Shown: piece after piece, positions 1 through 8,343 of the stretch
How positions within the stretch are numbered: the stretch's first letter is position 1
How the letters are laid out: every line of letters starts with the position of its first letter
DNA from: Paenibacillus barengoltzii NBRC 101215
GTDB lineage: Bacteria; Bacillota; Bacilli; Paenibacillales; Paenibacillaceae
Assembly (NCBI RefSeq): GCF_004000745.1
Contig: NZ_BILV01000028.1
Span: 1-38,522, forward strand
DNA: 38,522 nucleotides
Reading direction: 5' to 3'
Made by a program: the position numbers and the translations under genes
The notes under the pieces: model-generated
What the model was told of the DNA's origin: nothing
The model's database searches: none
Seen by the model: the letters and a program-made list of their open reading frames with translations, nothing else

Positions 1-988
1 CCCGCCAGCCTTTCCGCGCGAACAACGGCGGGGCATCCTTGTCCTTCGCGAGCGTAACCAGCATCGTCGTCACCGCATAAAGGGACGCGACCATCGTAGA
101 AAAGCCGGCTACGATCAGCACACCGTTAAATACATGCGGAATAAAGGGCAGCGGATATTGGGCAAGGGCCGTAACAAACGGACTGCGCTTCGGGTCAATG
201 GCGTTCCAGGCCATCAAAGTGACGGCAAGTCCAATCGACAGCAAGTACACCACTGAGAGCAACAGCAGCATAATCGTCCCGGATTTCGGAGCTTCCTTCG
301 GATCCCGCAACCGAATCGCCATCATGCCCATCACTTCGATCCCGCCAAAGGCGTAAAACGCAAAAATAAATCCCGACCACAAACCCATCCCTCCCGCGGG
401 AAAGAAGGTCTTGACCGTATGCGAAAATTCCGGCGCTCTCCCGCCGCTTCCGTGAATCCAGCCCATCAACGCAGCAGCGGCAACCCCCAGGAACATGAGG
501 ATGGCAGCGATTTTGATCACCGACAGCACGTTTTCCATCGAATCAAACACTTTATTGCCAAGCAAGATCACGCCCAGCCCTAAGACCGCATATCCAATCG
601 CAAACATCCACATCGGCACGCCAGGGAACCAGAAACGCGAGAAAAGCGATAATGCCGTCAGTTGGCTGCCCATGATCAGCAGCTCCGAGCTCCAATACAC
701 CCAGCCGCTGCCGAAGCCCGCCCAGCGCCCGAAGGCCCGCTTCGCATAGGAACGGAAGGAACCCTGCTCCGGCTGGTTCGCTGTCATACGGGCTAAGACT
801 TCAAATACCGTATAGGTTCCGGCGGCAGCCAACACGAACGCGATCAGAATCGAGGGTCCCGCCATGCGAATCCCGATCCCTGATCCAAGAAAATATCCGG
901 TGCCGATAGTTGAGGCCACCCCCAGCAAGGAGAGCTGCCACCAGCTTAAGTCGCCTTTTTTTGCCTCTCCATTTTGCGCCTTGGCCAT
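1..988 (-). CDS. Amino-acid permease, APC superfamily (partial, C-terminus beyond window)
   Basis: The minus-strand reading frame from ATG at 988 stays open to the left edge, so about 329 residues are seen and the C-terminus is missing. It begins MAKAQNGEAKKGDLSWWQLS and continues with a glycine-rich first membrane segment (LGVASTIGTGYFLGSGIG), typical of APC-type amino-acid/cation symporters, where this unwound helix binds the substrate amino group and carboxylate. Several more hydrophobic helices follow, for example GVILLGNKVF and TIMLLLLSVVYLLSIGLAV. It is a membrane importer; substrate cannot be told from sequence. A GGGAG-like ribosome site lies about 10 bases before the ATG. The frame remains open upstream (through residues such as AAEYVDAELLNSIETRETRT), so a longer form from an upstream GTG is possible. 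A strong terminator separates it from the MMPL gene, so it probably has its own promoter. Confidence 0.85.
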   Translation of the reverse strand, partial: MAKAQNGEAKKGDLSWWQLSLLGVASTIGTGYFLGSGIGIRMAGPSILIAFVLAAAGTYTVFEVLARMTANQPEQGSFRSYAKRAFGRWAGFGSGWVYWSSELLIMGSQLTALSLFSRFWFPGVPMWMFAIGYAVLGLGVILLGNKVFDSMENVLSVIKIAAILMFLGVAAAALMGWIHGSGGRAPEFSHTVKTFFPAGGMGLWSGFIFAFYAFGGIEVMGMMAIRLRDPKEAPKSGTIMLLLLSVVYLLSIGLAVTLMAWNAIDPKRSPFVTALAQYPLPFIPHVFNGVLIVAGFSTMVASLYAVTTMLVTLAKDKDAPPLFARKGWR

Positions 989-1081
989 TGTTCTTGTCTC
1001 CCTCGTTTCAATGGAATTCAACAGCTCTGCATCCACGTATTCTGCGGCTGCCAAGCGGGAAATATGTAAGCTGCTCCCTGC

Positions 1082-1131
1082 AAAAAAATAGCACCCGAAG
1101 CCCCGCCTGTCCCGGCGGAACTCCAAGTGCT
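1082..1131 (-). terminator. Rho-independent terminator after the MMPL exporter gene
   Basis: On the minus strand an 18-bp stem (AGCAC...GCC pairing with GGC...GTGCT, several G-U pairs, six-base loop) is followed by seven T. It lies 24 bases past the stop of the MMPL gene. Confidence 0.85.
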
Positions 1132-1155
1132 TTAGAGGTGATATTTTCGATAAGC

Positions 1156-3384
1156 TTATTGGCCTGCGCCTTTCACCGGCTCGGGTTCAAGCTGGCCCTG
1201 CTTGGACGGCCAGAAGGCCGCTTGGCCAAGCAGCATGGTGATCGCCGGCACGAGGAACGGACGAACGATAAACGTATCGAGCAGCACCCCAACCGCGGCA
1301 ATGATACCAAACTGCACCAGCGCTTGAATCGGCAGCGTAGCCAGCACAGCAAATGTCCCAGCCAAGATCAAGCCTGCCGAGGTAATGACGCCCCCGGTTT
1401 CGTTGACGCCTTCGCGGATCGCATCCTTCAGCGGCATGACCTTACGCTTTTTCCAAATGCTTGAGATAAGGAAGATGTTATAGTCCTCCCCGAGCGCCAC
1501 CAGGAAGACGAAGGCATACAACGGGATTAACCCTTGAATTGCAGCACTGCCCATCAGGTCGTGAATCACAACCCATCCGATGCCCAATGCCGCGAAATAG
1601 GACAGCACAACTGTAAGAATCAAGTACACCATCGCAACGATGGATCGGAGATAAACGAGCAGCAACAGGGCAATCAACCCGATGACGATCGGTATTATGA
1701 CCTCGGTGTCGCGTGCGTTTACATGCTCGGTATCGTATTGCGTAGCCGTTTGCCCGCTGATCCAGACCTTATCCTGCGGATGGCTGATGCCTTGGTCAGC
1801 CAGCAGGCTTTCCGCAGCTTCCCGCAGCTCCGGAAGATGCTGCATCGCTTCATTTGAGTATGGATTCAGATTGAACTCCAGCTCGACCGCCCGAATGTTG
1901 GAGTTCGTTTTGCCGCTCTCCGGCTCGGACACCTGGCTGATATAAGGCAAGCTGCTGAAGGCGGTATGCAGATCGATGTCTTTGCCTTCCGTATCCACCA
2001 TCAGTTTCACCGGAGCCAGTTCCCCCGGCGTAAATTTATCGGCAATCACCGCAAAGCCTTCCCGAGATGGCGTATCCTCCGGGAACGAGGACAACAGGTC
2101 AACAGTGTACTCGATACGGGTAGCTTGTGTTGCCAAGACGCCAAGGAAGATCAGCGCCACGATAAAAATCGTCCACGGCCGCTTGGTCACCGTCCGGCCA
2201 ATCCACCCCGCAGATGTTCTAGGTTTCGGCTGACGTACCGGTTTGCCCCGGCGTTGAGCCCGTTCGGCCTGCATTTCCGGCGTGCGCGGAATAAACGGGA
2301 AGAACGACGCACGGCCTAAGATTGCCAGCAATGCCGGTACCAACGTCAAGCTGGCGATCCCCATAATTAGGATCGACAAGCTAAACGGCACGCCAAAGCG
2401 TTGCACGGAGCCGTATTTCGCCAGCAGCAGCACGAGCAGCGCGATCACAACAGTAAACCCGCTCATCGCGATGGCGCCGGACGAGCCTTTCACCGCAGCG
2501 ACCAGCGCTTTCGATTTATCCTTCTCTTCCGTCAACAGATGGCGGAAATGAGAAATGAGGAACAAGCAATAATCGGTGCCCGCCCCGAACAGCAACACGG
2601 TCATAATCGAAATCGCCTGCGAATCGACGGTGATCCAGCCTTGCTCGGCCATTTTCCCCAGAATCGGCCCGGCCACACCATATGCAAAACCAACGGCAAT
2701 CAGCGGAATAAAGGCCAAGATCGGCGAACGGTAAATCAGCAATAGCAGAATCAGTACAATTAAAACAGTGGCGATCATCAGCGAAACGTCGGCGCTGGAG
2801 AACAGCCCGGACGCATCAATCGAAATGCCGGCCGGTCCAGAGACTCTCGCCGCCAGTCCGTTCTCCCCTAGCTTGGCCTCAAACGGATTGCTGCCAAAGA
2901 TCGTCTCCGCTTGATTGCGGATTTCTTCCATACCGTCTTTCATTACATCGATTTCTGTCCCTTTCGCAAAAAAGAACGGCAACACCCAAGTCGTGCCGTC
3001 TTCTGATGCTTGCTGCTTCAGTGCCGGAAGCGGCATTTGGTTCAGCGGCAGCACCAGTTCAAGCCCTTCGACCGGATGTTCCGTGAAATACGAGGTTAGC
3101 TCCTGCAAGCCGGTATAATCCTCATCCGTCAGACCGCCCTCCCGCGTCCAGACCGTTAAGGCCGGAATGCCGCTGTCCGATGGGAACTCCCGCTCCGCCA
3201 GCTGCTCGGCAATCACCGAAGGCTGGGAATCGTCCAGGTTGGCCGCATTATTCCGCTCCATCGAGTTAACGCTGGGCCATAGGGCACTTAATCCGCCAGC
3301 CAGCAAAATCCAGACCGCCAGCGTAATCCACTTGGTGCGTCGGCCAGCCACCAGTCGGGACAGCCAGCCAAATATTTTATCCAT
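1156..3384 (-). CDS. MMPL/RND-family membrane exporter
   Basis: A 742-residue membrane protein with the duplicated MMPL layout: a first helix near the N-terminus (WITLAVWILLAGGLSAL), a large extracellular loop to about residue 200, five or six helices, a second extracellular loop, and another helix block. The proton-relay signature GAGTDYCLFLISHFR lies in the first block and GEDYNIFLISSIWKKR in the second. Members export lipids, lipopeptides or hydrophobic drugs using the proton gradient; the substrate here is unknown. The start MDKIFGW at 3384 is preferred because GGGAGATGGAG lies just upstream; an ATG four codons earlier (3396) has almost no spacing to that site. It is divergent from a TetR gene, the usual arrangement for a drug-responsive repressor and its exporter. 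Confidence 0.92.
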   Translation of the reverse strand: MDKIFGWLSRLVAGRRTKWITLAVWILLAGGLSALWPSVNSMERNNAANLDDSQPSVIAEQLAEREFPSDSGIPALTVWTREGGLTDEDYTGLQELTSYFTEHPVEGLELVLPLNQMPLPALKQQASEDGTTWVLPFFFAKGTEIDVMKDGMEEIRNQAETIFGSNPFEAKLGENGLAARVSGPAGISIDASGLFSSADVSLMIATVLIVLILLLLIYRSPILAFIPLIAVGFAYGVAGPILGKMAEQGWITVDSQAISIMTVLLFGAGTDYCLFLISHFRHLLTEEKDKSKALVAAVKGSSGAIAMSGFTVVIALLVLLLAKYGSVQRFGVPFSLSILIMGIASLTLVPALLAILGRASFFPFIPRTPEMQAERAQRRGKPVRQPKPRTSAGWIGRTVTKRPWTIFIVALIFLGVLATQATRIEYTVDLLSSFPEDTPSREGFAVIADKFTPGELAPVKLMVDTEGKDIDLHTAFSSLPYISQVSEPESGKTNSNIRAVELEFNLNPYSNEAMQHLPELREAAESLLADQGISHPQDKVWISGQTATQYDTEHVNARDTEVIIPIVIGLIALLLLVYLRSIVAMVYLILTVVLSYFAALGIGWVVIHDLMGSAAIQGLIPLYAFVFLVALGEDYNIFLISSIWKKRKVMPLKDAIREGVNETGGVITSAGLILAGTFAVLATLPIQALVQFGIIAAVGVLLDTFIVRPFLVPAITMLLGQAAFWPSKQGQLEPEPVKGAGQ

Positions 3385-3434
3385 TGAAGTCTCCATCTCC
3401 CTTTTCTTGATTGCTTACTTTTTTTGGTTCTCCG

Positions 3435-3507
3435 GTGATTTATATCACTCTGATCATTAATTATATATACCGGAAGGTTAATTATCAAACGAAAAATATG
3501 ATATAAT
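3435..3507. promoter_or_regulatory. Divergent MMPL/tetR promoter region with candidate operators
   Basis: Toward the MMPL gene there is TTGATA (complement of 3484-3489), 18 bp, then TATAAT (complement of 3460-3465). Toward tetR there is a TATAAT at 3502-3507 with a weak -35. Between and around them TTAATTAT occurs twice (3457-3464 and 3478-3485), 21 bp or two helical turns apart, covering the MMPL promoter. A separate 14-bp palindrome with arms GTGAT/ATCAC is at 3435-3448. Which of these the TetR protein binds is inference. Confidence 0.55.
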
Positions 3508-3542
3508 ATGGGCTCAGTACAAGTTGCTTGAGGTGATCACGG

Positions 3543-4160
3543 TTGACCCCGCCACATAAAAAAGCCTTGGGACGGCCCGTCCAGCAGCCCGACGCCCTGG
3601 CGACGTCCGAGCAGATCCTGCGTACTGCATCGCTGCTATTTATGGAGAACGGTTATAAATCCGTATCTATGAACCAGGTTGCCGAGCATTGCGGGATCAC
3701 CAAAGCTACCGTTTATTACTATTATCCAACCAAACAGGATTTGTTTGTGGCCTCGGTTGCGACCACACTCGCCCGGGTAAATGGACGCATTCGGCAGCTG
3801 CTTCAGGAGCCCGGGACATTTCGGGAAAGACTGCTGAAGATTACTATTAACTATTTAAGGATTCCTCGAGTTCACATGGATGAGATGTTCCGCAGCATCC
3901 AGCAGCATTTGTCCGGTGATCAGCAGGAAACTTTGATTCGCCATGAAAATGATCTGTACGAAACGCTGCGCGAAGGGTTCGCCCAAGCCGCCAAGCAAAG
4001 GGAGATTGTCTGCGATGACCCAAACCTGGCCGCCCATCTGTACGTTTCGATGCTGCGGGTAGGAGAACGTCAATACGCCGATAAGAATAAGCTCTTTCCT
4101 TCAGCGGAGCAGGCGGCCGAAGCGATCGTTAGCTTTTTGTGGAGAGGGATTCATAACTAA
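3543..4160 (+). CDS. TetR-family transcriptional regulator
   Basis: A 205-residue TetR-type repressor. The N-terminal helix-turn-helix covers about residues 24-68 (EQILRTASLLFMENGYKSVS, then MNQVAEHCGITKATVYYYYP, a classic TetR recognition helix ending in YYYP.K..L). The remainder is the helical ligand-binding and dimer domain, which varies and does not reveal the ligand. The start is TTG at 3543, supported by GAGGTGATC just upstream. It is transcribed away from the MMPL exporter across a 158-bp shared promoter region, so it most likely represses that exporter and itself until a toxic ligand binds. The small gene at 4182 follows after 21 bases and may be cotranscribed. Confidence 0.93.
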   Translation: MTPPHKKALGRPVQQPDALATSEQILRTASLLFMENGYKSVSMNQVAEHCGITKATVYYYYPTKQDLFVASVATTLARVNGRIRQLLQEPGTFRERLLKITINYLRIPRVHMDEMFRSIQQHLSGDQQETLIRHENDLYETLREGFAQAAKQREIVCDDPNLAAHLYVSMLRVGERQYADKNKLFPSAEQAAEAIVSFLWRGIHN

Positions 4161-4181
4161 ATTTGAAGGAGGTGGGAAGCT

Positions 4182-4484
4182 GTGGCTTTTGGCGTGTCAC
4201 GAGAGGAATTGGAGGCATGGAAGCGCAAGGTCGACAGGGGAGAAATTGCTTTTCTGACCCACTATTGGCTCGATCCGCGGTTTCCGGATGCCAAGACCGT
4301 CACCAAAGTGGGCTGCTCCGACCTGGACCGGCTCCGAGCTTGGTGTGAGGCCCATGGTCTTCCCGCCCGTTACATTCATCAACGCTCGCCGTTCCCTCAT
4401 TTCGACCTGATCGGGCCGAAGCAACGGGAAGTGTTGCAAGAACAAGGGCTCTGGGATCAATTGGAGCGGTTTCACCTCCTCTAA
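4182..4484 (+). CDS. Small conserved protein, function unknown (resembles Bacillus YneQ)
   Basis: A 100-residue soluble protein starting MAFGVSREELEAWKRKVDRG, with GTG as start codon preceded by a perfect AAGGAGGTG ribosome site. It has the conserved-looking segment EIAFLTHYWLDPRFPDAKTV, then a GCSD motif and PHFDLIGPKQREVL near the C-terminus. From memory this resembles the uncharacterised Bacillus protein YneQ; that match was not checked and no function is known to me. No signal peptide, membrane segment or metal motif is evident. It follows tetR closely, but the strong terminator after it means the pair ends here. Confidence 0.8.
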   Translation: MAFGVSREELEAWKRKVDRGEIAFLTHYWLDPRFPDAKTVTKVGCSDLDRLRAWCEAHGLPARYIHQRSPFPHFDLIGPKQREVLQEQGLWDQLERFHLL

Positions 4485-4491
4485 ACGATAG

Positions 4492-4535
4492 AAAGGCTAC
4501 TTGCCCGGATTTCTAGTCCGGCAAGCAGCCTTTTT
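4492..4535 (+). terminator. Terminator between the small conserved gene and ppaC, possibly bidirectional
   Basis: Stem GGCTACTTGCC-CGGA with TCCG-GGCAAG-AGCC and a short loop, followed by TTTTT on the plus strand. On the minus strand the stem is flanked by A and T runs too (AAAAAGG...CCTTT), so it may also stop ppaC transcripts. Confidence 0.8.
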
Positions 4536-4599
4536 GGCGTTCTATCTTAATGTCCTGACGGGGTGGACAAGCCCACACGTTCGATCAGGATCGTGCGAA

Positions 4600-5532
4600 T
4601 TAACGTTTATTGAAGATATCCGTCAAGACCGGCACGATTTGCGATTTGCGGGATACAACGCCCTTCAGTACCGCTTTATTGTCAACAAGCTTCACGTTAT
4701 AGGCTTGCTCAACGGCATCAGCTGCTTTCCCCAGCGCCAAGCCCACGGAGTCGTTGTTCAGGATGTCGGTTACGACAAACAGGAACAGATCCAGGCCTTT
4801 GTTAGCGATGATTCCGTTCAGAGCGGCCTCGATTTCGGCTTGACGGGACAAGACGTCGTTGACGTCCACCGCGTTCACTTGTGCGATTTCCACTTTCGCT
4901 CCGCCCATGTCGAATTCTTTGGCATCCAAGGAAATGAGCTGTTCAACCGTCTTATCGCTAAGGTCGGCCCCTGCTTTCAGCATGTCCAATCCGTATTCCT
5001 CCGCGTTCACACCGGCGATTTCCGCCAGTTCCCGTGCCGCAGCTACGTCTTGCTCGGTGCAGGTTGGCGATTTGAAGAGCAGCGAGTCGGAAATGATCGC
5101 GGACAGCATCAAGCCGGCGATGTTAGCTGGGACGGCAATGCCGTTCTCTTTATACATTTTATTCAGAATCGTCGCGGTGCAGCCAACCGGTTCAGCCCGG
5201 TAGTACAGCGGTCCGCTCGTCTCGAAGTTGGCAATCCGGTGATGGTCGATAACTTCCACTACACGCACCTGCTCAATATCGGAAGCGCTTTGTTGACGTT
5301 CGTTATGGTCGACCAGAATCACTTCTTTCACTTCGTTAGCCACGGTCTCCACCAGACGCGGCGCTTCGAAGCCAAAGCGTTCCAAGGCGAACGCCGTCTC
5401 CCCGTTGACTTCGCCCAGGCGTACAGGCTCAACGTTCCAGCCCAGCTTGGACTTCAGGTCGGCGTAAGCGATTGCCGAACAAATCGTGTCCGTGTCGGGA
5501 TTTTTATGACCGAAAATCAATACTTTTTCCAT
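4600..5532 (-). CDS. ppaC: Manganese-dependent inorganic pyrophosphatase (family II)
   Basis: A 310-residue cytoplasmic enzyme of the DHH phosphoesterase superfamily that hydrolyses pyrophosphate to two phosphates, pulling biosynthetic reactions forward. The N-terminal metal site is plain: [16 protein letters not shown] at residues 8-23, then LVDHNE near 75, and [13 protein letters not shown], the signature DHH motif, near residue 97. The C-terminal DHHA2 domain binds substrate and carries the SRKSQIVP motif near the end. Length equals that of typical Bacillus PpaC (about 309). The start [10 protein letters not shown] at 5532 is chosen because AAAGGGGAG lies seven bases upstream; an ATG seven codons earlier would fall before this site. 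A sigma-A-like promoter, TTGCTT-17 bp-TATACT, lies at 5569-5597 on the minus strand. Confidence 0.96.
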   Translation of the reverse strand: MEKVLIFGHKNPDTDTICSAIAYADLKSKLGWNVEPVRLGEVNGETAFALERFGFEAPRLVETVANEVKEVILVDHNERQQSASDIEQVRVVEVIDHHRIANFETSGPLYYRAEPVGCTATILNKMYKENGIAVPANIAGLMLSAIISDSLLFKSPTCTEQDVAAARELAEIAGVNAEEYGLDMLKAGADLSDKTVEQLISLDAKEFDMGGAKVEIAQVNAVDVNDVLSRQAEIEAALNGIIANKGLDLFLFVVTDILNNDSVGLALGKAADAVEQAYNVKLVDNKAVLKGVVSRKSQIVPVLTDIFNKR

Positions 5533-5568
5533 CTCATTACTCCCCTTTAACATGACTTCATGTCAAAA

Positions 5569-5597
5569 GTATAGCCTATTAGCGGAGCGGCAAGCAA
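5569..5597 (-). promoter_or_regulatory. Probable ppaC promoter
   Basis: On the minus strand TTGCTT (complement of 5592-5597), 17 bp, TATACT (complement of 5569-5574), with a start site expected near 5562. A near-palindrome CATGACTTCATG (5551-5562) sits at the expected start of transcription. Confidence 0.5.
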
Positions 5598-5633
5598 GAC
5601 TCTCGTCCAAGCGGCTTCGTTATCCACAAGGGC

Positions 5634-5687
5634 TTCAGTCCGCCTTCAATCGGCATTCAGCAAATGTTCAGCAACATCGTGCATAAT
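5634..5687 (+). promoter_or_regulatory. Four 11-bp direct repeats upstream of the response-regulator gene
   Basis: Four consecutive 11-bp units start at 5634, 5645, 5656 and 5667: TTCAGTCCGCC, TTCAATCGGCA, TTCAGCAAATG, TTCAGCAACAT. Each begins TTCA(G/A), one helical turn apart. A -10-like CATAAT is at 5682-5687, with no good -35, so the last repeats occupy the -35 zone. OmpR/PhoB-family regulators bind such 11-bp repeats, suggesting positive autoregulation. Confidence 0.55.
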
Positions 5688-5738
5688 AGAGTCATCCGAA
5701 TGGACACGCATGGATCGGTGCAAGGGGGATATTTTTCT

Positions 5739-6425
5739 ATGAAACAAATTAAAGGGGCAAAAATCTTGCTGGTGGATGATGAACCGCATATCGTCCAGTT
5801 CCTTGAATTGGGGCTGCAAAATGAAGGATTCGAGGTCCGCACCGCCGGAGACGGGATGACCGCTGTCGCCATCGCCGCCGAATTTCAGCCGCATGTCATC
5901 GTACTGGATGTGATGATGCCGGGAATGGATGGCTTTGAAGTATGCCGGTTGCTGCGAAAGAACGGGGAGAATGTATCCATCATTATGCTGACAGCCAAGG
6001 ACGAAGTCGATGACCGAGTGAAGGGGCTGACGATTGGCGCCGACGATTACGTCGTGAAGCCGTTCAGCTTCGAGGAGCTGCTCGCTAGGATTGGGGCGCG
6101 GCTGCGCAATCAGTTTCCGGCCCTGTTCGGGGAAGTGGTGATAGGTCCCTTCCGACTGGACGACCGCCGCAAGGAAATCACCTATTTCGATCAGGTATTG
6201 GAATTGTCCCCTACCGAATATGAGCTGCTGAAATATTTGATTCTGAACCACGGAATCGTCTTAAGCAAAACGACGATCTTGGATCGAGTTTGGGGGTATG
6301 ACTTCGGGGGCGAGGAAAATATCGTGGAGGTCTATATCCGGTCCCTGCGCGAAAAATTAAACGACCGGGAGCACCGGTTAATCCGAACGCTGCGCGGTGC
6401 GGGATACCGCGTAGATCTGCCATGA
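5739..6425 (+). CDS. Response regulator, OmpR/PhoB family
   Basis: A 228-residue two-component response regulator. The receiver domain (about 1-125) has the acidic pair at D13-D14 (ILLVDDEPH), phospho-acceptor Asp57 (VIVLDVMMPGMDG), the switch Thr in IIMLTAKDE and the invariant Lys in DDYVVKPFSFEELLARI. The C-terminal winged helix (about 135-225) has LSPTEYELLKYLILNHGIVL, the recognition helix in IVEVYIRSLREKL, and ends in LIRTLRGAGYRVDLP, typical of the OmpR class. Start ATG 5739 follows GGGGGAT; earlier in-frame ATGs at 5664 and 5700 lack ribosome sites and would add residues before the receiver fold. The gene overlaps the kinase gene by four bases (ATGA), showing translational coupling. 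Signal and target genes are unknown. Confidence 0.95.
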   Translation: MKQIKGAKILLVDDEPHIVQFLELGLQNEGFEVRTAGDGMTAVAIAAEFQPHVIVLDVMMPGMDGFEVCRLLRKNGENVSIIMLTAKDEVDDRVKGLTIGADDYVVKPFSFEELLARIGARLRNQFPALFGEVVIGPFRLDDRRKEITYFDQVLELSPTEYELLKYLILNHGIVLSKTTILDRVWGYDFGGEENIVEVYIRSLREKLNDREHRLIRTLRGAGYRVDLP

Positions 6426-8035
6426 AGCGCCTTGCCGGCAGAAGCCGGACATGGATTAGCGGGTTGACCGCTGCCGGGAAACGAGGGGGCCGCGGACTCC
6501 GCAGTCTGATCTTCCCGAGCTCGCTGCGCTTTCAGCTGCTCTCTAGATCTCTTTTTCTGCTCGCCGCTCTTTTAATATTGATTGGCGGATTTCAGTACGT
6601 CATTATGAAAGACTTCCTATATAAAAACCAGGCCGAAACCATGGCTGCCCAAATGCGCGGCCCGCTTCGGGATATCTTTATGAAGGCGGGCCTGCCGATT
6701 GAGCACTGGAGCCCCCCGAAGCCGATGGGGGATGGCGCGGAGGCTGGAATGAACGGGGGCGCACCTGGCAGCGGAGGCTTCGGCGGAGATGGATCGGATG
6801 ATCGGCCTCCGCAGTTGTTTCTCCCCGACGCCTCACTCGCCATCATCAACAGCGATCATCATTTTATCGACTTGAACGCCGAATCCGGCGCTTCTGCCCC
6901 TCAGCTGTCCGATGCCGAATACGACACATTGTTTGCAGAGAGCCAGCCGGGACACCCGGGATCGGAAAGCTATCGCGTCCTCGAAGATAAGGACGGGAAG
7001 GAGCAGCTGGTGGTCTTTCGTTTGGTTGGGCTGCCCGGCGAACAAGGCGAACGTTCCTGGCTCGTGCAAATGGGCACCTATACCGCACCGCTGCGTGAAG
7101 TCATGATGCGTCAGTTGATGACGTTTGTCGGCCTTTCCCTTCTGGCCTTGGCCGGCGGACTGGCGCTGCATCTTCCGATTTTGCGCCGGGCGTTAAAGCC
7201 GCTGAATCAAATGGTGCGGATCGTAGAGGATACCAATGCCGGGAATCTCAGCAACCGGTTCACAGCCGCATCTGGGCAATCCGAAATTGATCGACTGGGC
7301 GCTTCCTTTAATGGCATGCTGGAGCGGCTTGAGGAATCGTTTGAGGCTGAGCGTGAAGCGAAGGAACAGATGCGCCGGTTCGTCGCCGACGCTTCCCATG
7401 AGCTGCGGACCCCGCTGACTTCGATCCACGGCTTCCTGGAGGTGCTGCTGCGAGGAGCCGCCAACCGGCCAGAGCAGCTGCATACCGCGCTGAACAGCAT
7501 GCTGGGCGAGTCACAGCGGATGAAGAAGCTGGTCGAGGATTTGCTCACGCTCGCCAAGCTTGACCGCACGCCGGTTGTCCAGCGCACCGAGGTCCGCCTG
7601 GATCAAGTGATTGCGGAGATGGAGCCGCATCTGCGGATGCTGGCCGGGGACCGGGACGTCCAGTTCGACCTGCAGCCAGGGCTGACTGCGATGTGCGACG
7701 AGGACAACATCAAACAGGTGGTATTGAACCTGTTCCACAACGCCGTTCAGCATACCGACCCGCAGCGGGGAACCATCGCGGTGCGCCTGTCGGCCCACTC
7801 CCGCCAGGCTGAGCTGGAAGTGCGGGATAACGGGCCCGGCATCGCCCCCGAGCATTTGCCGCATGTGTTCGAGCGGTTTTACCGCATCGACGCCTCCCGC
7901 ACGCGTAAGCAAGGCGGTGCCGGGCTGGGCCTGTCGATTTCGCAGGCGATCGTTGAAGCGCATGGCGGCACGATCGAGGTCCACAGCGAGCCGGGCCAAG
8001 GCGCAACGTTTAAAGTGACGCTGCCGGCGATATAA
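6422..8035 (+). CDS. Membrane sensor histidine kinase, partner of the adjacent response regulator
   Basis: A 537-residue kinase. A basic N-terminal tail of about 37 residues precedes the first membrane helix (SLFLLAALLILIGGFQYVIM, about 42-63). The extracellular sensor follows, about 165 residues with a Gly/Asp/Pro-rich stretch (GDGAEAGMNGGAPGSGGFGG), then a second helix near 228-250. A HAMP domain comes next (LKPLNQMVRIVEDTNAGNLSNRF). The phosphorylated histidine is His326 in FVADASHELRTPLTSIHGFL. The ATP-binding domain shows the N box (VVLNLFHNAVQHTD), G1 (DNGPGIAPEHLPHVFERFYR) and G2 (GGAGLGLSISQAIVEAHGG) motifs. It senses an envelope signal that cannot be identified here. No target gene lies in the same direction next to it; an intergenic repeat element follows. 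Confidence 0.95.
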   Translation: MKRLAGRSRTWISGLTAAGKRGGRGLRSLIFPSSLRFQLLSRSLFLLAALLILIGGFQYVIMKDFLYKNQAETMAAQMRGPLRDIFMKAGLPIEHWSPPKPMGDGAEAGMNGGAPGSGGFGGDGSDDRPPQLFLPDASLAIINSDHHFIDLNAESGASAPQLSDAEYDTLFAESQPGHPGSESYRVLEDKDGKEQLVVFRLVGLPGEQGERSWLVQMGTYTAPLREVMMRQLMTFVGLSLLALAGGLALHLPILRRALKPLNQMVRIVEDTNAGNLSNRFTAASGQSEIDRLGASFNGMLERLEESFEAEREAKEQMRRFVADASHELRTPLTSIHGFLEVLLRGAANRPEQLHTALNSMLGESQRMKKLVEDLLTLAKLDRTPVVQRTEVRLDQVIAEMEPHLRMLAGDRDVQFDLQPGLTAMCDEDNIKQVVLNLFHNAVQHTDPQRGTIAVRLSAHSRQAELEVRDNGPGIAPEHLPHVFERFYRIDASRTRKQGGAGLGLSISQAIVEAHGGTIEVHSEPGQGATFKVTLPAI

Positions 8036-8114
8036 GGGCCGGCGGTGCATATGCTGGGCGGGCATACGCTGAGCCAAATATAGAGCGCCCCCCATTCGCC
8101 CGCCAGTCTGCGCC

Positions 8115-8298
8115 TAACGGACCGTAATGACGTTATTTGCTGATTTCCCGGATATTTCCCTCTGTAACGGACTCAATCGCCGTTATGAAGCCCCCCATAA
8201 GGGAATGACAGCAAAAAAGAGCAAAATAACGTCATCTGTGTCCGTTAGCTCAAGACAAAACGTGTTGTTGGCACAAATAACGTCATTGGAGTCCGTTA
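8115..8298. repeat. Intergenic inverted-tandem repeat element, TAACGGAC type (copy A)
   Basis: Four units built on the word TAACGGAC, four variable bases, then (ATGA)CGTTAT. Two are in plus orientation, beginning at 8115 and 8165, and two are inverted, with GTCCGTTA ending at 8247 and 8298. Unit spacing is 50-51 bp. The first and third units pair over about 20 bp apart from the four variable bases, so the stretch 8115-8247 (133 bp) can fold as a long hairpin. A copy with the same word and the same 133-bp length is at 38346-38478. No open reading frame, transposase or obvious target duplication is present. The function is unknown. Confidence 0.8.
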
Positions 8299-8304
8299 CA
8301 TTTC

Positions 8305-8343
8305 AAAAAAAAGGGATGCTGCCATTATCGCAGCATCCCTTTA
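8305..8343 (-). terminator. Terminator overlapping the end of the GNAT gene
   Basis: On the minus strand AAAGGGATGCTGC pairs with GCAGCATCCCTTT around a seven-base loop, followed by eight T. The gene's last codons and stop codon (TAA, 8325-8327) lie inside the 5' arm and loop. Confidence 0.9.

Noticed and set aside
4501..5550. Long plus-strand open frame of 349 codons opposite ppaC
   Set aside because: It is the antisense shadow of a clearly recognised pyrophosphatase, has no family motifs, and its start lies in the terminator hairpin.
8115..8298. Insertion sequence or MITE
   Set aside because: Inverted ends exist but there is no transposase, no visible target duplication, and internal units are tandem copies of the ends. 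A non-autonomous origin is possible but unsupported.
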